Assembly: GCF_001695855.1 (NCBI RefSeq)
Contig: NZ_MBSS01000012.1
Location: 124,001 to 188,000 of the forward strand
Reading direction: 5' to 3'
DNA: 64,000 bases
Source: Ensifer sp. LC163
Lineage (GTDB): Bacteria; Pseudomonadota; Alphaproteobacteria; Rhizobiales; Rhizobiaceae
Shown here piece by piece: positions 38,030 to 49,014 of this stretch (position 1 is the stretch's first letter; the number at the start of each line of letters is the position of its first letter). The translations under genes were made by a program, and so were the position numbers. Under the pieces are notes generated by a model. The model was not told the origin of the DNA, did no database searches, and worked only from the letters and a program-made list of their open reading frames with translations.

Positions 38030-39223
38030 ATGATGCATACGCGCAAGATCCGCCTGATGATGGCCAGCGCCGCACTCCTGACCCTCGCCGGCCCGGCCTT
38101 CGCGCTGGATGGCGCGGACCTGATGAAGAAGCTTGATGCGGCGACCAGCTCGAACGGCACCACGCTTACCTTCGACAAGGCCGAAGTCAGCGGCGACACG
38201 GTCACTGCCTCGGGCGTCCAGATCAAGCTCGCCGGCCAGCCCGGCGATGCGCTGAAGATCGGCGACATTACCTTCGAAGGCGTCGAGGAAACCGAAGGTG
38301 GCGGCTACTACGCCGAAACGGTTTCCTTCCCTGACATAAACGTCAAGCAGGACGAAGGCAGCTTCGCCGCCAAGGATATCCTCATTGCAGGCCTTTCGAT
38401 TCCCGCCAATCCGGCCGGCGGCACGCTCGACGATATCCTGCTCTACGAAAGCGCCAGCACCGGCCCGATCACGCTCAGCGTCAAGGACAAGGAGGTCTTC
38501 TCGCTGGAAAGCAGCGAAGCCAACCTCGCCCGCCAGGAAAATGATGCCGGCTTTGACTTCGACGCAACGGCTGCCGGCCTCAAGGCAGATCTTTCCGGCG
38601 TCGAGGACTCCAAGTCCAAGGAAGCCATCGAAAAGCTCGGCTTGACCAAGCTCGATGGCGCCGTGACGATGAAGGGCAGCTGGGAGCTCGAAAGCGGCAA
38701 TGTCGCGCTTGAGGAATATGCCTTCGACTTCAAGAACGTCGGCCGCCTGAACCTCGCCGTCGACATCTCCGGCTACACGCTCGCCTTCATGAAGTCGCTG
38801 CAGGAAGCCATGAAGGCCGCCGAAGCCAACCCGAACAAGGAAGAGGCCAACCAGGCGATGGGCCTGGCGATGATGGGGCTGATGCAGCAGCTGACCTTCA
38901 ACAGTGCCGAGATCCGCTTCGACGACGCCTCGATCACCAAGAAGGCGCTCGACTACGCCGGTTCGCAGCAGGGCGTTACCGGCGACCAGCTGGCGCAGTC
39001 GCTGAAGGGCCTGGTGCCGCTGATGATGGCTCAGCTCAACGTGCCGGAACTGCAGAACCAGGTATCGGCCGCGGTCAACACCTACCTCGACGGCCCGAAG
39101 AGCCTGACGATCAGCGCCGCACCGGAAAAGCCAGTTCCGTTCCCGATGATCATGGGCGCGGCAATGGGCGCACCGAACACCATCCCGTCGGTGCTCGGCG
39201 TCAAGGTGACGGCAAACGATTGA
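38030..39223 (+). CDS. Exported protein of unknown function (397 aa)
   Basis: I start at 38030 (MMHTRKIRLMMASAALLTLAGPAFA), which has a GAAGGAA site upstream and gives a textbook signal peptide cleaved after FALD or AFA; the frame runs 56 codons further upstream without signal features. The mature part is acidic, rich in Ala, Lys and Glu, with no cysteines and alternating helix and strand predicted by eye. It has long helices near 255-290 (MKSLQEAMKAAEANPNKEEA). No known domain was recognised. Monocistronic, followed by a reversed RIME-like repeat. Confidence 0.85.
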   Translation: MMHTRKIRLMMASAALLTLAGPAFALDGADLMKKLDAATSSNGTTLTFDKAEVSGDTVTASGVQIKLAGQPGDALKIGDITFEGVEETEGGGYYAETVSFPDINVKQDEGSFAAKDILIAGLSIPANPAGGTLDDILLYESASTGPITLSVKDKEVFSLESSEANLARQENDAGFDFDATAAGLKADLSGVEDSKSKEAIEKLGLTKLDGAVTMKGSWELESGNVALEEYAFDFKNVGRLNLAVDISGYTLAFMKSLQEAMKAAEANPNKEEANQAMGLAMMGLMQQLTFNSAEIRFDDASITKKALDYAGSQQGVTGDQLAQSLKGLVPLMMAQLNVPELQNQVSAAVNTYLDGPKSLTISAAPEKPVPFPMIMGAAMGAPNTIPSVLGVKVTAND

Positions 39224-39298
39224 TCGTTAAAGCCCTGGCCTGACAATCAGCGCCGGCGACTTCGCAAGACCTTGTTGTCCTCGAAGTCGCCGGCGTTT

Positions 39299-39399
39299 TA
39301 CAGCGCCGCGCGTCTATTTAGACGCGCAAAGGTCGCTGTAACACTTTGAGTTGCTGCATAATTCCTTAAATCGATTCCGATTTAAGGAATTATGCAGTA
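39299..39399 (-). repeat. RIME-like mosaic repeat, copy 3 (reverse)
   Basis: Same element as copies 2 and 4 in reverse orientation, with the GC palindrome first. It is slightly shorter in the AT-rich arm. It lies about 75 bp after the exported-protein gene. Confidence 0.88.
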
Positions 39400-39832
39400 G
39401 TATCGGCGCTCGGTGTCGACCTCGCCGGTTGAACGAATGATCAAACTGACACTCCCATGCTGAAGTACATGGCCGTGCAAGTGTCAGGTTCTTGTCGCTC
39501 GGTCCTTTTCGGTTGAAAGCCTGCCTTTCTATGGGCCGATTTGTTTCACCTGCCTTGCGTCCCCAGTCTGCGCGGCCACTACTACTCACACGTCTCTCGC
39601 GAGCGACTGCATCTTTTTTCAGCATGACGAACAAGCATGAGACTTGAACCGGGTTTTGTCCGGCCATCCCGTACTGCGCGGTTCCCGGCGACCATCGCTG
39701 CGCTTTTCCGCGCGCGTGCGTTCCATGTTATGATCGCTCGGCTTGATGCCCGCGAACCGTCGCCTATCTAGATTTGTCTGGAGGAGAGATTCCATCCCAC
39801 ATTCCTGACCGATCACACGGAAGGAGAACGCC
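39400..39832. other. Long leader/intergenic region before the groEL unit
   Basis: 430 bp without a supported gene. It holds the heat-shock-like promoter at 39742-39769 and a second, weaker candidate (CTTGAA at 39643-39648, N16, CATCCC). No CIRCE inverted repeat was seen. Confidence 0.5.
39742..39769 (+). promoter_or_regulatory. Candidate RpoH (heat-shock) promoter
   Basis: CTTGAT (39742-39747), 16-nt spacer, CTATCT (39764-39769), close to the rhizobial RpoH consensus CTTGAA-N16/17-CTATAT, about 63 bp before the 72-aa gene. Assignment is inference. Confidence 0.5.
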
Positions 39833-40051
39833 ATGGGACTGAAACATGCGGATATCACCGCCATTCTTGGCCCGGTCGACGAAACGCTGATGGCCGAGCT
39901 GCTGGCCACCGGGGCGACGGCAGCCGAACTCGCGGAAGCGATCGCCTGGGTTAACAACGACGAAGCGCTGATCGGCGAAGGACGACATCTGCCGGCTGGG
40001 CGCGTCGCCGCATTGATCGACATCCTGACGCCCGACGAGGGCGAAGAATAG
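39833..40051 (+). CDS. Small acidic protein upstream of groEL (72 aa)
   Basis: A 72-residue acidic helical protein with a strong AAGGAG site (CGGAAGGAGAACGCC) before the ATG. It has the pattern LGPVDETLMAELLATGATAAELAEAIAWVNNDEALIG followed by HLPAGRVAALIDIL, and no cysteine or membrane segment. I recall similar small proteins in other alphaproteobacteria, but no function. It occupies the place that groES normally holds in a groESL operon, 114 bp before groEL, but shares no GroES mobile-loop motif. Probably co-transcribed. Confidence 0.8.
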   Translation: MGLKHADITAILGPVDETLMAELLATGATAAELAEAIAWVNNDEALIGEGRHLPAGRVAALIDILTPDEGEE

Positions 40052-40153
40052 TTTTTTGGGCGCTGGAGCGTCCGAAGAGACAGGTGTGATGACCATCGGT
40101 AACGTCAGGGCCATTTCGCGATGGCGGCCACGTGACTGCGAGTTTTGTGTTGA

Positions 40154-41794
<1,641 letters not shown>

Positions 41795-41799
41795 ACGCC

Positions 41800-41903
41800 T
41801 ACTGCATAATTCCTAAATCGGATTCGATTTAAGGACGAAATTATGCAGCAACTCAAAGTGTTACAGCGACCTTTGCGCGTCTAAATAGACGCGCGGCGCT
41901 GTA
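41800..41903 (+). repeat. RIME-like mosaic repeat, copy 4
   Basis: Begins 6 nt after groEL. Its AT-rich arm carries a one-base deletion (ATTCCTAAATCG). Tandem with copy 5 at 9-nt spacing, same orientation. It may serve as the groEL 3' end. Confidence 0.88.
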
Positions 41904-41912
41904 ACGCGAGCC

Positions 41913-42017
41913 TACTGCATATTTCCTTAAATCGGAATCGATTTAAGGATAAATTATGCAGCAAGTTTAAAGTGTTACAGCGTCCTTAGCGCGTCATATT
42001 TGACGCGCGGCGCTGTA
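41913..42017 (+). repeat. RIME-like mosaic repeat, copy 5
   Basis: Second element of the tandem pair. Its GC palindrome (GCGTCATATTTGACGCG) matches copy 1, while its first arm (TCGGAATCGATT) matches copy 2, so it is a mosaic. Confidence 0.88.
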
Positions 42018-42076
42018 AAAGCGCAATAGGCTGCCATCTGGCGCGGAACAGACCCAGGAGCCGGGCGGCGTTCGGC

Positions 42077-42727
42077 TCAGGCGACAGGATGCCGGTGGCG
42101 CGCGACCTCGGCGATGGCAAACTCGGCAATCGACAGCAGATCCGCCTCGCCGGCTCCGTCCTGCGCCTGCACGGTCATTCCTTGCAGAATCGCGCCGATG
42201 AAGCGGGCAAGTCCAGCCGCGTCCGTATGCCCGCGCAACTCCCCTTCTTCGATCCCGCGACGAAGCCGCGTCTCCAGGGCGGAGAGCGTCTGGTTGCGAA
42301 GGGCCGTCACGTGGCGGGCGATCACGTCGTTTTCGACGGCGCAGGTCAAGACGGCGGTCGAGATCATGCAGCCTTTCGGCCGACCGGGCACCGAAAACTC
42401 GTGTGCGGAAACCCGAAGCAGCTTGGCAACGACATCGACAACATGCCCCTCCCCATTCAGGCTTCGGCCGGCCGCGGCCCCCTCCTCCTGTCGGTAGCGC
42501 TCGAGCGCCTCGCGATAGAGGTCCGCCTTCGACACGAAGGCCGCATAGAGGCTCTGCGGCGTGATACCCATGGCTGCGGTGAGGTCGGCGATCGACGCCC
42601 CTTCATAACCGAGCCGCCAGAAGGTTTGACCGGCGGCGGCAAGCGCAACATCCCGGTCGAAAGCGCGCGGACGACCGCGCCGACGAGTAGGAGATTTTAA
42701 GGAATTGCTATTTTCCACAATTGTCAC
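42077..42727 (-). CDS. TetR-family transcriptional regulator
   Basis: About 216 residues from a GTG at 42727; GTG at 42718 or ATGs at 42769 and 42805 are possible, and no start has a clear ribosome-binding site. TetR helix-turn-helix: RRGRPRAFDRDVALAAAGQTF, then GASIADLTAAMGITPQSLYAAF. The C-terminal ligand domain is unremarkable. Divergent from the serine hydrolase with an inverted repeat between them, a common regulator-target layout. Confidence 0.85.
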   Translation of the reverse strand: MTIVENSNSLKSPTRRRGRPRAFDRDVALAAAGQTFWRLGYEGASIADLTAAMGITPQSLYAAFVSKADLYREALERYRQEEGAAAGRSLNGEGHVVDVVAKLLRVSAHEFSVPGRPKGCMISTAVLTCAVENDVIARHVTALRNQTLSALETRLRRGIEEGELRGHTDAAGLARFIGAILQGMTVQAQDGAGEADLLSIAEFAIAEVARHRHPVA

Positions 42728-42731
42728 TCTA

Positions 42732-42757
42732 GAATTATGTTCGCACCCGACATATTC
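42732..42757. promoter_or_regulatory. Candidate TetR operator
   Basis: Imperfect inverted repeat GAATTATGT (42732-42740), 9-nt spacer, ACATATTC (42750-42757), in the divergent promoter. A TATAAT hexamer for the minus strand lies at 42774-42779, so the site would sit at the start of the TetR leader. Confidence 0.45.
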
Positions 42758-42793
42758 AGGAACGGTCATTGTGATTATAAGAGGTTTTCCACG

Positions 42794-43999
42794 ATGAGTC
42801 TCCACCTCAAAAGCGTTGCCCTGCTATCGGCGCTGCTCGCCTTTCCCGCGCTCGCAGATGATCCCGGCCAATCGGCGCTCAAAGCCCAGCTCGATCCGGT
42901 AATCGACCGCGCAATCGCCGAAAAGCGCATTGTCGGCACGGTCGTTCTCGTCGCCCGCGACGGTGAGCTTGTTTACGCCAGAGCCGCAGGCCTTGCCGAC
43001 CGCGAGGCAAACCGCACTGCGCGCCAGGACGACATCTTCCGTTTTGCCTCGGTGACGAAGCCGTTGGTGACCGTGGCTGCGATGCGGCTCGTCGAACAGG
43101 GGCGCATCAAGCTCGACGATCCGGTCAGCAAATGGCTGCCGGATTTCCGCCCCAGCTTCGAAGGCAAGGAGGTGCCGATCCTGGTGCGCCACCTTCTCAA
43201 CCATACGGCAGGGCTAGAATACGGCTTCTTCCAGCCTCCTGATGGTTCCTACGCAAAGGCCGGCGTTTCAGACGGGCTCGATCTTTCCGGTATCACCCTA
43301 GACGAGAACTTGAAGCGCATCGCCAGTGTGCCGCTCGCATCACGGCCCGGTGAGGCCTGGCGCTATTCCGTGGCGATCGACGTACTCGGCGGCGTTATCG
43401 AGAAGGCAAGCGGCAAGACGCTGGACAAGGCCGTCGATGAACTGGTCGTGACGCCCTTGGCTTTGGCCGACACCGGCTTTTCCGTGAAGCCGACGGACAG
43501 GTTGACCGCCGCCTACTTCGACGGCTCGCCCGCCCCTGTGCGCATGCAAGGTGACGCTGCCGTGCCCATCGGCGAAGGCAAGCTGACCTTTTCGCCAGAC
43601 CGCATCCTCGACGATAAAGCATTTCCATCGGGCGGCGCCGGCATGGCCGGCACGGCAAACGATCTGCTGACGTTCCTGGAAACGATCCGCAAAGGCGGCG
43701 GCCCGTTGCTCTCGCCCGAGACGGTGAAGACGATGATGCAGGATCAGACAGGCCCCAAGGCGGAGACGCAGGGTCCGGGTTGGGGCTTCGGCTACGGCTG
43801 GGCCGTACTCGTCGATCCCTCCACGGCCGGCACGCCGCAGTCGAAGGGCACGATCCAGTGGGGCGGTGCCTATGGCCACAACTGGTTCATCGATCCGGTC
43901 AAGAACATCACCGTCGTGGCGCTGACCAACACGGCGTTCGAAGGCATGTGGGGACAGTTTACCAGAGATGTGCGCGACGCCGTCTACGCCAAGCCGTGA
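42794..43999 (+). CDS. Serine hydrolase, class C beta-lactamase / DD-peptidase family
   Basis: A 401-residue exported hydrolase starting at 42794 (MSLHLKSVALLSALLAFPALA), with a signal peptide. Ser86-Val-Thr-Lys89 (FASVTKP) is the SxxK nucleophile motif and Tyr191 (WRYSVAID) the YxN-like second element; GHNWF near the C-terminus stands for the KTG box. It should be a periplasmic esterase, DD-peptidase or beta-lactamase-like enzyme; which one cannot be decided. Divergent from the TetR gene. Confidence 0.9.
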   Translation: MSLHLKSVALLSALLAFPALADDPGQSALKAQLDPVIDRAIAEKRIVGTVVLVARDGELVYARAAGLADREANRTARQDDIFRFASVTKPLVTVAAMRLVEQGRIKLDDPVSKWLPDFRPSFEGKEVPILVRHLLNHTAGLEYGFFQPPDGSYAKAGVSDGLDLSGITLDENLKRIASVPLASRPGEAWRYSVAIDVLGGVIEKASGKTLDKAVDELVVTPLALADTGFSVKPTDRLTAAYFDGSPAPVRMQGDAAVPIGEGKLTFSPDRILDDKAFPSGGAGMAGTANDLLTFLETIRKGGGPLLSPETVKTMMQDQTGPKAETQGPGWGFGYGWAVLVDPSTAGTPQSKGTIQWGGAYGHNWFIDPVKNITVVALTNTAFEGMWGQFTRDVRDAVYAKP

Positions 44000-44020
44000 G
44001 TCCCCGGGCAGTACAAAATG

Positions 44021-44054
44021 AAAAGACCCGGCGGTGGTTACCGCCGGGTCTTTT
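44021..44054. terminator. Bidirectional terminator between hydrolase and aspS
   Basis: 15-bp stem AAAAGACCCGGCGGT / ACCGCCGGGTCTTTT (44021-44035, 44040-44054) with a 4-nt loop. T-tracts on both strands. Serves both convergent genes. Confidence 0.93.
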
Positions 44055-44074
44055 GTTTCTCGGCCCCTTGGACC

Positions 44075-45862
44075 TTAGTCTTTCTTCTGCGGGATCGGGC
44101 GAAGTGCCAGCTCGCGCAGCTGGGCCGACGTCGCCTCGGATGGCGCACCCATCAGCAGATCGACGGCCTGCTGATTCATCGGGAAGATCGAGATCTCGCG
44201 AAGGTTCTTCGCGCCGACCAGCAGCATGACAATGCGGTCGATACCGAAAGCCATGCCGCCGTGCGGAGGTGCACCATACTGGAACGCGCGGTAGAGACCG
44301 CCGAACTGCTCTTCCACTTCCTGCTGCGACTTGCCGGTCAGCTCGAACGCCTTGACCATGACTTCCGGCAGCTGGTTACGGATCGAGCCGGACGCGATTT
44401 CGAAGCCGTTGCAGACCATGTCGTACTGGTAGGCCTTGATCGAAAGCGGATCTTCGCCGTTCAGCGCTTCAAGACCGCCCTGCGGCATCGAGAAGGGGTT
44501 ATGGGCAAAGTCGATCTTCTTTTCGTCTTCAAGCCATTCGTAGAACGGGAAGTCGACGATCCAGCAGAACTCGTAGCGGTCGCGGTCGACGAGGTTCAGT
44601 TCCTCGCCTGCCCGCGTGCGGGCTTCGCCTGCGAACTTGTAGAATTTCGTGGGATCGCCAGCGACGAAGAAGCAGGCATCGCCATCATCGAGGCCGAGCT
44701 GGGTGCGGATCGCATCGGTGCGCTCCTCTCCGATGTTCTTGGCAAGTGGGCCGGCGCCTTCGAGCTTCTCGCCTTCCTTGCGCCAGAAGATGTAGCCGAG
44801 ACCCGGCTGGCCCTGGCTCTGGGCCCAGGCGTTCATGCGGTCGCAGAACGCGCGCGAACCACCGGTCTTAGCCGGGATTGCCCAGACTTCCACCTTAGGG
44901 TTCGAAGCGATCATGTTGGCGAAGACCTTGAAGCCGGAACCGTCAAAGTGCTCGGTGACCGCCTGCATCTCGATCGGGTTGCGCAGGTCCGGCTTGTCGG
45001 AGCCATATTTGCGGATCGCCGTATCGTAAGGAATGCGCGGGAACTTTTCCGTCACCGGCTTGCCATCGGCAAACTCGACGAAGATCTCGCGGATCACCGG
45101 CTCCATCGTCGACCAGACGTCTTCCTGCTCGACGAAGCTCATTTCGAGGTCGAGCTGGTAGAATTCGCCCGGCAGGCGGTCGGCACGCGGATCTTCATCG
45201 CGGAAGCAGGGCGCGATCTGGAAGTAGCGGTCGAAACCGGCCACCATCAACAGCTGCTTGTACTGCTGCGGTGCCTGCGGCAGGGCGTAGAAGCTACCGG
45301 GATGGATGCGCGACGGCACGAGGAAGTCGCGCGCACCTTCCGGCGACGAAGCCGTCAGGATCGGGGTCGTGTATTCCGTGAAGCCGACGTCGCCCATGTG
45401 GCGGCGCATCGACGAGATGATCTGCGTGCGCTTGACGATGTTCTTGTGCAGCGTGTCGCGGCGCAGGTCGAGGAAGCGGTACTTTAGGCGAACGTCTTCG
45501 GGGTAGTCCGGCTCGCCGAATACCGGCAGCGGCAGTTCCTTGGCGGCCGAGAGAACTTCGATCTCCTGGGCGTAGAGCTCGATTTCGCCAGTCGGCATAC
45601 CCTTGTTGACGGTGTCGTCCATGCGTGCCTTGACGAGGCCGTCGATACGGACAACCCATTCACCGCGGACAGTCTCGGCGGCCTTGAAGGCGGGGCTATC
45701 GGGATCGGCGACGACCTGGGTGATGCCGTAGTGATCGCGCAGGTCGATGAAGAGCAGGCCGCCATGGTCGCGGACGCGGTGGACCCAGCCGGAAAGGCGA
45801 ACGGTGGAGCCGACATCCGACTTGCGGAGGGCGGCACAGGTGTGGCTGCGGTAGCGGTGCAT
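44075..45862 (-). CDS. aspS: Aspartyl-tRNA synthetase (bacterial type)
   Basis: A 595-residue class IIb synthetase from 45862 ([18 protein letters not shown]); the ATG at 45997 would add 45 non-homologous residues. N-terminal OB-fold anticodon domain ([15 protein letters not shown]), catalytic core with [32 protein letters not shown] (motif 2) and a C-terminal [13 protein letters not shown] (motif 3); the bacterial GAD insertion domain is present by length. Many alphaproteobacteria use a non-discriminating AspRS with GatCAB; this cannot be decided here. Confidence 0.97.
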   Translation of the reverse strand: MHRYRSHTCAALRKSDVGSTVRLSGWVHRVRDHGGLLFIDLRDHYGITQVVADPDSPAFKAAETVRGEWVVRIDGLVKARMDDTVNKGMPTGEIELYAQEIEVLSAAKELPLPVFGEPDYPEDVRLKYRFLDLRRDTLHKNIVKRTQIISSMRRHMGDVGFTEYTTPILTASSPEGARDFLVPSRIHPGSFYALPQAPQQYKQLLMVAGFDRYFQIAPCFRDEDPRADRLPGEFYQLDLEMSFVEQEDVWSTMEPVIREIFVEFADGKPVTEKFPRIPYDTAIRKYGSDKPDLRNPIEMQAVTEHFDGSGFKVFANMIASNPKVEVWAIPAKTGGSRAFCDRMNAWAQSQGQPGLGYIFWRKEGEKLEGAGPLAKNIGEERTDAIRTQLGLDDGDACFFVAGDPTKFYKFAGEARTRAGEELNLVDRDRYEFCWIVDFPFYEWLEDEKKIDFAHNPFSMPQGGLEALNGEDPLSIKAYQYDMVCNGFEIASGSIRNQLPEVMVKAFELTGKSQQEVEEQFGGLYRAFQYGAPPHGGMAFGIDRIVMLLVGAKNLREISIFPMNQQAVDLLMGAPSEATSAQLRELALRPIPQKKD

Positions 45863-46174
45863 CGTGTTATCCCGGAATTGCAAAGCGCCGCGCAGGCCGG
45901 AACGGCGCGCGGCAACATGATCAAAATCGGGCGGAAAAGCGCATGATGCGCCGGCTTTGTCAAGCCGAGACGTCCGTCGTCCCTTCGCCAGCGCCATCGA
46001 TTAAGCGCCGAAAACCACGTATCAATACGCGCTGTTCGCGACATGATCTGCCAAACGACGCGAAAAGAACGGTTATCGTCACAATTCGCGACTGTGCGCC
46101 ACCGGAATGCGTCGCTACACATAATGGATCCGCTTATCCCGACTCGCGAGCATCATTCGGAAGTCGCCTGCCCC
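45863..46174. other. Divergent promoter region, aspS / MFS
   Basis: 312 bp with no supported gene if the MFS start is 46175; an in-frame ATG at 46124 would shorten it. Holds both promoters. No terminator or repeat was seen. Confidence 0.5.
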
Positions 46175-47413
46175 ATGTCGCAAATTCGTCCGCTCATTCC
46201 GCTTCTCGTCACCGCAGGCATCCTCATCGGCGGCAACGGACTGCAGGGCACATTCATCTCGCTGCGGGCACTCGAAGAAGGTTTCTCGACGTCATTGATC
46301 GGCGTCATCGGCACCGGCTACAACATCGGCTTCGCGCTCGGCTGCGTCTACGTCACCCGCATCCTGCGCGCCATCGGTCATATCCGCACGTTCTCGGCGA
46401 TGGCGGCCATCGCGTCGGCGGCGGCGATCGCCATGGTGCTCGTCATCAACCCGCTAATGTGGTTCCTGATGCGGCTTGTCGCCGGCATCTGCTTCGCCTG
46501 CCTTTTCGCCACCGTCGAGAGTTGGCTGAATGCCAGTGTCACCAATACGAATCGCGCGCGCACGCTTTCCATCTACCGCCTTGTCGATCTCGGCTCGGTC
46601 ACCGCGGCGCAATATGTCATTCCCGGCGTCGGCATCGGCGGCTTCGAACTCTTCGCGATCATCTCGATGGCACTGACATTGTCGCTTGTGCCGATTTCCT
46701 TTGCCGATCGGTCGAGCCCGGTGGCGCCGGAAGCGATCCGCTTCGACGTCAAGGCGCTCTGGAACATCTCACCGCTCGCGACTGTCGGCTGCATCGTGGT
46801 CGGCCTCACCAACGCCGCCTTCCGCTCGCTGGGGCCCATCTACGCGCAGGGGATCGGTCTCTCGGTGACGGCGATCGCCACCTTCATGAGCGCCGGCATC
46901 ATCGGCGGCGTCGTGCTGCAATATCCGCTCGGTCATTATTCCGACCAGATCGACCGGCGGCTGATCATCCTGATTGCCACCTTCGGGTCGTTGCTCGCCG
47001 GACTTTTCCTCGCCTTTGGCGCCGGCAACGACGAGTGGTTCAATTTCGCCGGCATCTTCCTGTTCGGCGCCTTCGCGATGCCGCTCTATTCACTCTGCTC
47101 GGCCCATGCCAACGACCACGCGGCGGAAGGTCAGCACGCTCTGGTGTCGGCGGGCATGCTGTTCTTCTGGTCGCTGGGCGCCATCATCGGCCCGCTGTTT
47201 GCCTCGTTCCTGCTCGAAATCTTCGGTCCGCAGGCGCTGTTCATCTATACGGCCGCGATCCTCTTCCTCTTCATGCTCTACACGGTCAGACGCATGACGG
47301 CGCGTGGCGGCGTTCCCGCAGAAGCACGCGCCATGCCATTCCGCAGCCTGCTGCGGACCTCGTCCTTCTTCAACAAGCTCGCGGGCGGCAACCACACCCG
47401 CAAGGACGACTGA
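46175..47413 (+). CDS. MFS transporter (YcaD-like)
   Basis: A 412-residue 12-TM major-facilitator protein from 46175 (MSQIRPLIPLLVTAGILIGG), the start that begins at TM1; 46124 is an alternative. It shows GYNIGFALGCVYVTRILRAIGHIR and PLGHYSDQIDRRL in cytoplasmic loops, and a C-terminal RRMTARGGVP tail. It resembles the YcaD-like group; the substrate is unknown. Confidence 0.85.
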   Translation: MSQIRPLIPLLVTAGILIGGNGLQGTFISLRALEEGFSTSLIGVIGTGYNIGFALGCVYVTRILRAIGHIRTFSAMAAIASAAAIAMVLVINPLMWFLMRLVAGICFACLFATVESWLNASVTNTNRARTLSIYRLVDLGSVTAAQYVIPGVGIGGFELFAIISMALTLSLVPISFADRSSPVAPEAIRFDVKALWNISPLATVGCIVVGLTNAAFRSLGPIYAQGIGLSVTAIATFMSAGIIGGVVLQYPLGHYSDQIDRRLIILIATFGSLLAGLFLAFGAGNDEWFNFAGIFLFGAFAMPLYSLCSAHANDHAAEGQHALVSAGMLFFWSLGAIIGPLFASFLLEIFGPQALFIYTAAILFLFMLYTVRRMTARGGVPAEARAMPFRSLLRTSSFFNKLAGGNHTRKDD

Positions 47414-47535
47414 TACCAACCTGCGTTGATATGAGACGCCTGCGGCAAGATGTGGCTGTGCGAGAGAATTGCTGATTGCGGCGATCAGGTTTAGAACCGA
47501 CCTGTCGCCCTATCCACTTGCCGAGATTATAAAAA

Positions 47536-48936
47536 ATGCCGCTGATCAGCCGCCGCACATTCCTCCAGGGCTCCGCCGCTTTGGGCGGCGCTTTCGCCTT
47601 TGGCGCCGGCATGGCGGCGCGCGCCGGCGCGGCACCGGACCCGCAGATCCTGACGACACAACTGACTGAGGCGCAGATCGCCGCCGATGGCGTGACACCC
47701 AAGGTCATGACCTATGGGCTGGGGGATACCGCCAGCAACGGCATGCCGCCTGTCTTGCGGATGCGCATGGGCGAACCCTATGCGGCACGGCTGGTCAACA
47801 GGCTCGACGAGCCGACGACCGTGCACTGGCACGGGCTTCGGATTGCCAATGCGATGGACGGCGTGCCGGAGATGACGCAGCCCTATGTCTATCCCGGCGA
47901 TCCCTTCGACTATGTCTTCACGCCGCCGGATGCCGGCACCTTCTGGTATCACCCCCACTGCAACACGCTGACGCAGATGGGAAGCGGTCTGACCGGCGTC
48001 ATCGTCGTCGAGAACCCGGATGATCCGACATTCGACGCCGAGATCGTGCTGAACCTGCGCGACTGGCGGCTCGGCAAGGGCGGCGCTTTCATCGACCCGT
48101 TCAAGCCCAGGGATGCCGCGCGCGGCGGCACCTATGGCACGGTTCGTACCGCGAACTGGCAGCAGGAGCCGAGCTACGATGCGCCCGCCGGCGGCCTCGT
48201 GCGGGTCCGTATCGCGGCGACGGATGTCACACGGATCTATACGCTCGGCCTGGAGGGGGCAGACGCCATGGTCGTCGCGCTTGACGCAAACCCGGTCGAC
48301 AAACCCTTCCCGCTCGACCGCTACGACGTCGGCCCGGGCCAGCGCATCGACCTCGTCGTGCGGATGCCGGACAGCGAAGGTGCCACGGTGAAGCTCGGCA
48401 ACCTGCGTGGCTCGCATCCCTGGACGATCGCCAGTTTCCGCGCAACAGGCCCATCCTTGAAGCGCGATATCCGCGATGTTCCCCCCCTTCCCGCCAATCC
48501 TATCGCCGAGGCGGACCTTTCGGTTGCCACCCGCGTTCCGATCGAACTGACGGCCACGGCCGAACATAAGGCGACACCGTCGATCTGCGGCTCGCTCGGT
48601 TACACCTTCTGGGCGATCAACAAGGTGCCGTGGCCGGGCGACACGCCCGATCCGATCGCACCGATCGAGGAAATGAAGCTCGGCAGGAGCTATGTCCTGC
48701 AGATCGCCAACCGGACGCCGCACGCCCATCCGATCCACCTGCACGGCATGAGCTTCCGCATTCTCAACTCGAACAAGCGGACCTTCCTGCCGCCGCCGAC
48801 GGACACCATCCTGCTTTTGCCCGACGAACAGGCGGAAATCGCGCTCGTTGCCGACAATCCTGGCGATTGGGTGTTCCATTGCCACATCATCGAGCACCAG
48901 AAGACCGGTATGACGGGTTATTTCAAGGTCGTTTGA
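47536..48936 (+). CDS. Periplasmic multicopper oxidase
   Basis: A 466-residue three-domain multicopper oxidase with a twin-arginine signal (SRRTFLQGSAALGGAFAFGA). All copper sites are intact: His97/His99 (HWHG), His139/His141 (FWYHPH), HPIHLHG near 412 and HCHIIEHQKTGM (448-459), giving the type 1 Cys449, His454 and Met459. No Met-rich insert, so it is not a clear CueO. It could oxidise copper, manganese or phenols in the periplasm; the substrate is not known. The next gene (rnd) starts 78 bp later. Confidence 0.93.
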   Translation: MPLISRRTFLQGSAALGGAFAFGAGMAARAGAAPDPQILTTQLTEAQIAADGVTPKVMTYGLGDTASNGMPPVLRMRMGEPYAARLVNRLDEPTTVHWHGLRIANAMDGVPEMTQPYVYPGDPFDYVFTPPDAGTFWYHPHCNTLTQMGSGLTGVIVVENPDDPTFDAEIVLNLRDWRLGKGGAFIDPFKPRDAARGGTYGTVRTANWQQEPSYDAPAGGLVRVRIAATDVTRIYTLGLEGADAMVVALDANPVDKPFPLDRYDVGPGQRIDLVVRMPDSEGATVKLGNLRGSHPWTIASFRATGPSLKRDIRDVPPLPANPIAEADLSVATRVPIELTATAEHKATPSICGSLGYTFWAINKVPWPGDTPDPIAPIEEMKLGRSYVLQIANRTPHAHPIHLHGMSFRILNSNKRTFLPPPTDTILLLPDEQAEIALVADNPGDWVFHCHIIEHQKTGMTGYFKVV

Positions 48937-49014
48937 GAATTTCCATTGTGACAGATGGCACGAAGGGCTACACGAAAAACATAGCCGCATTTTTGCCACA
49001 GTGATTTAACTCCG

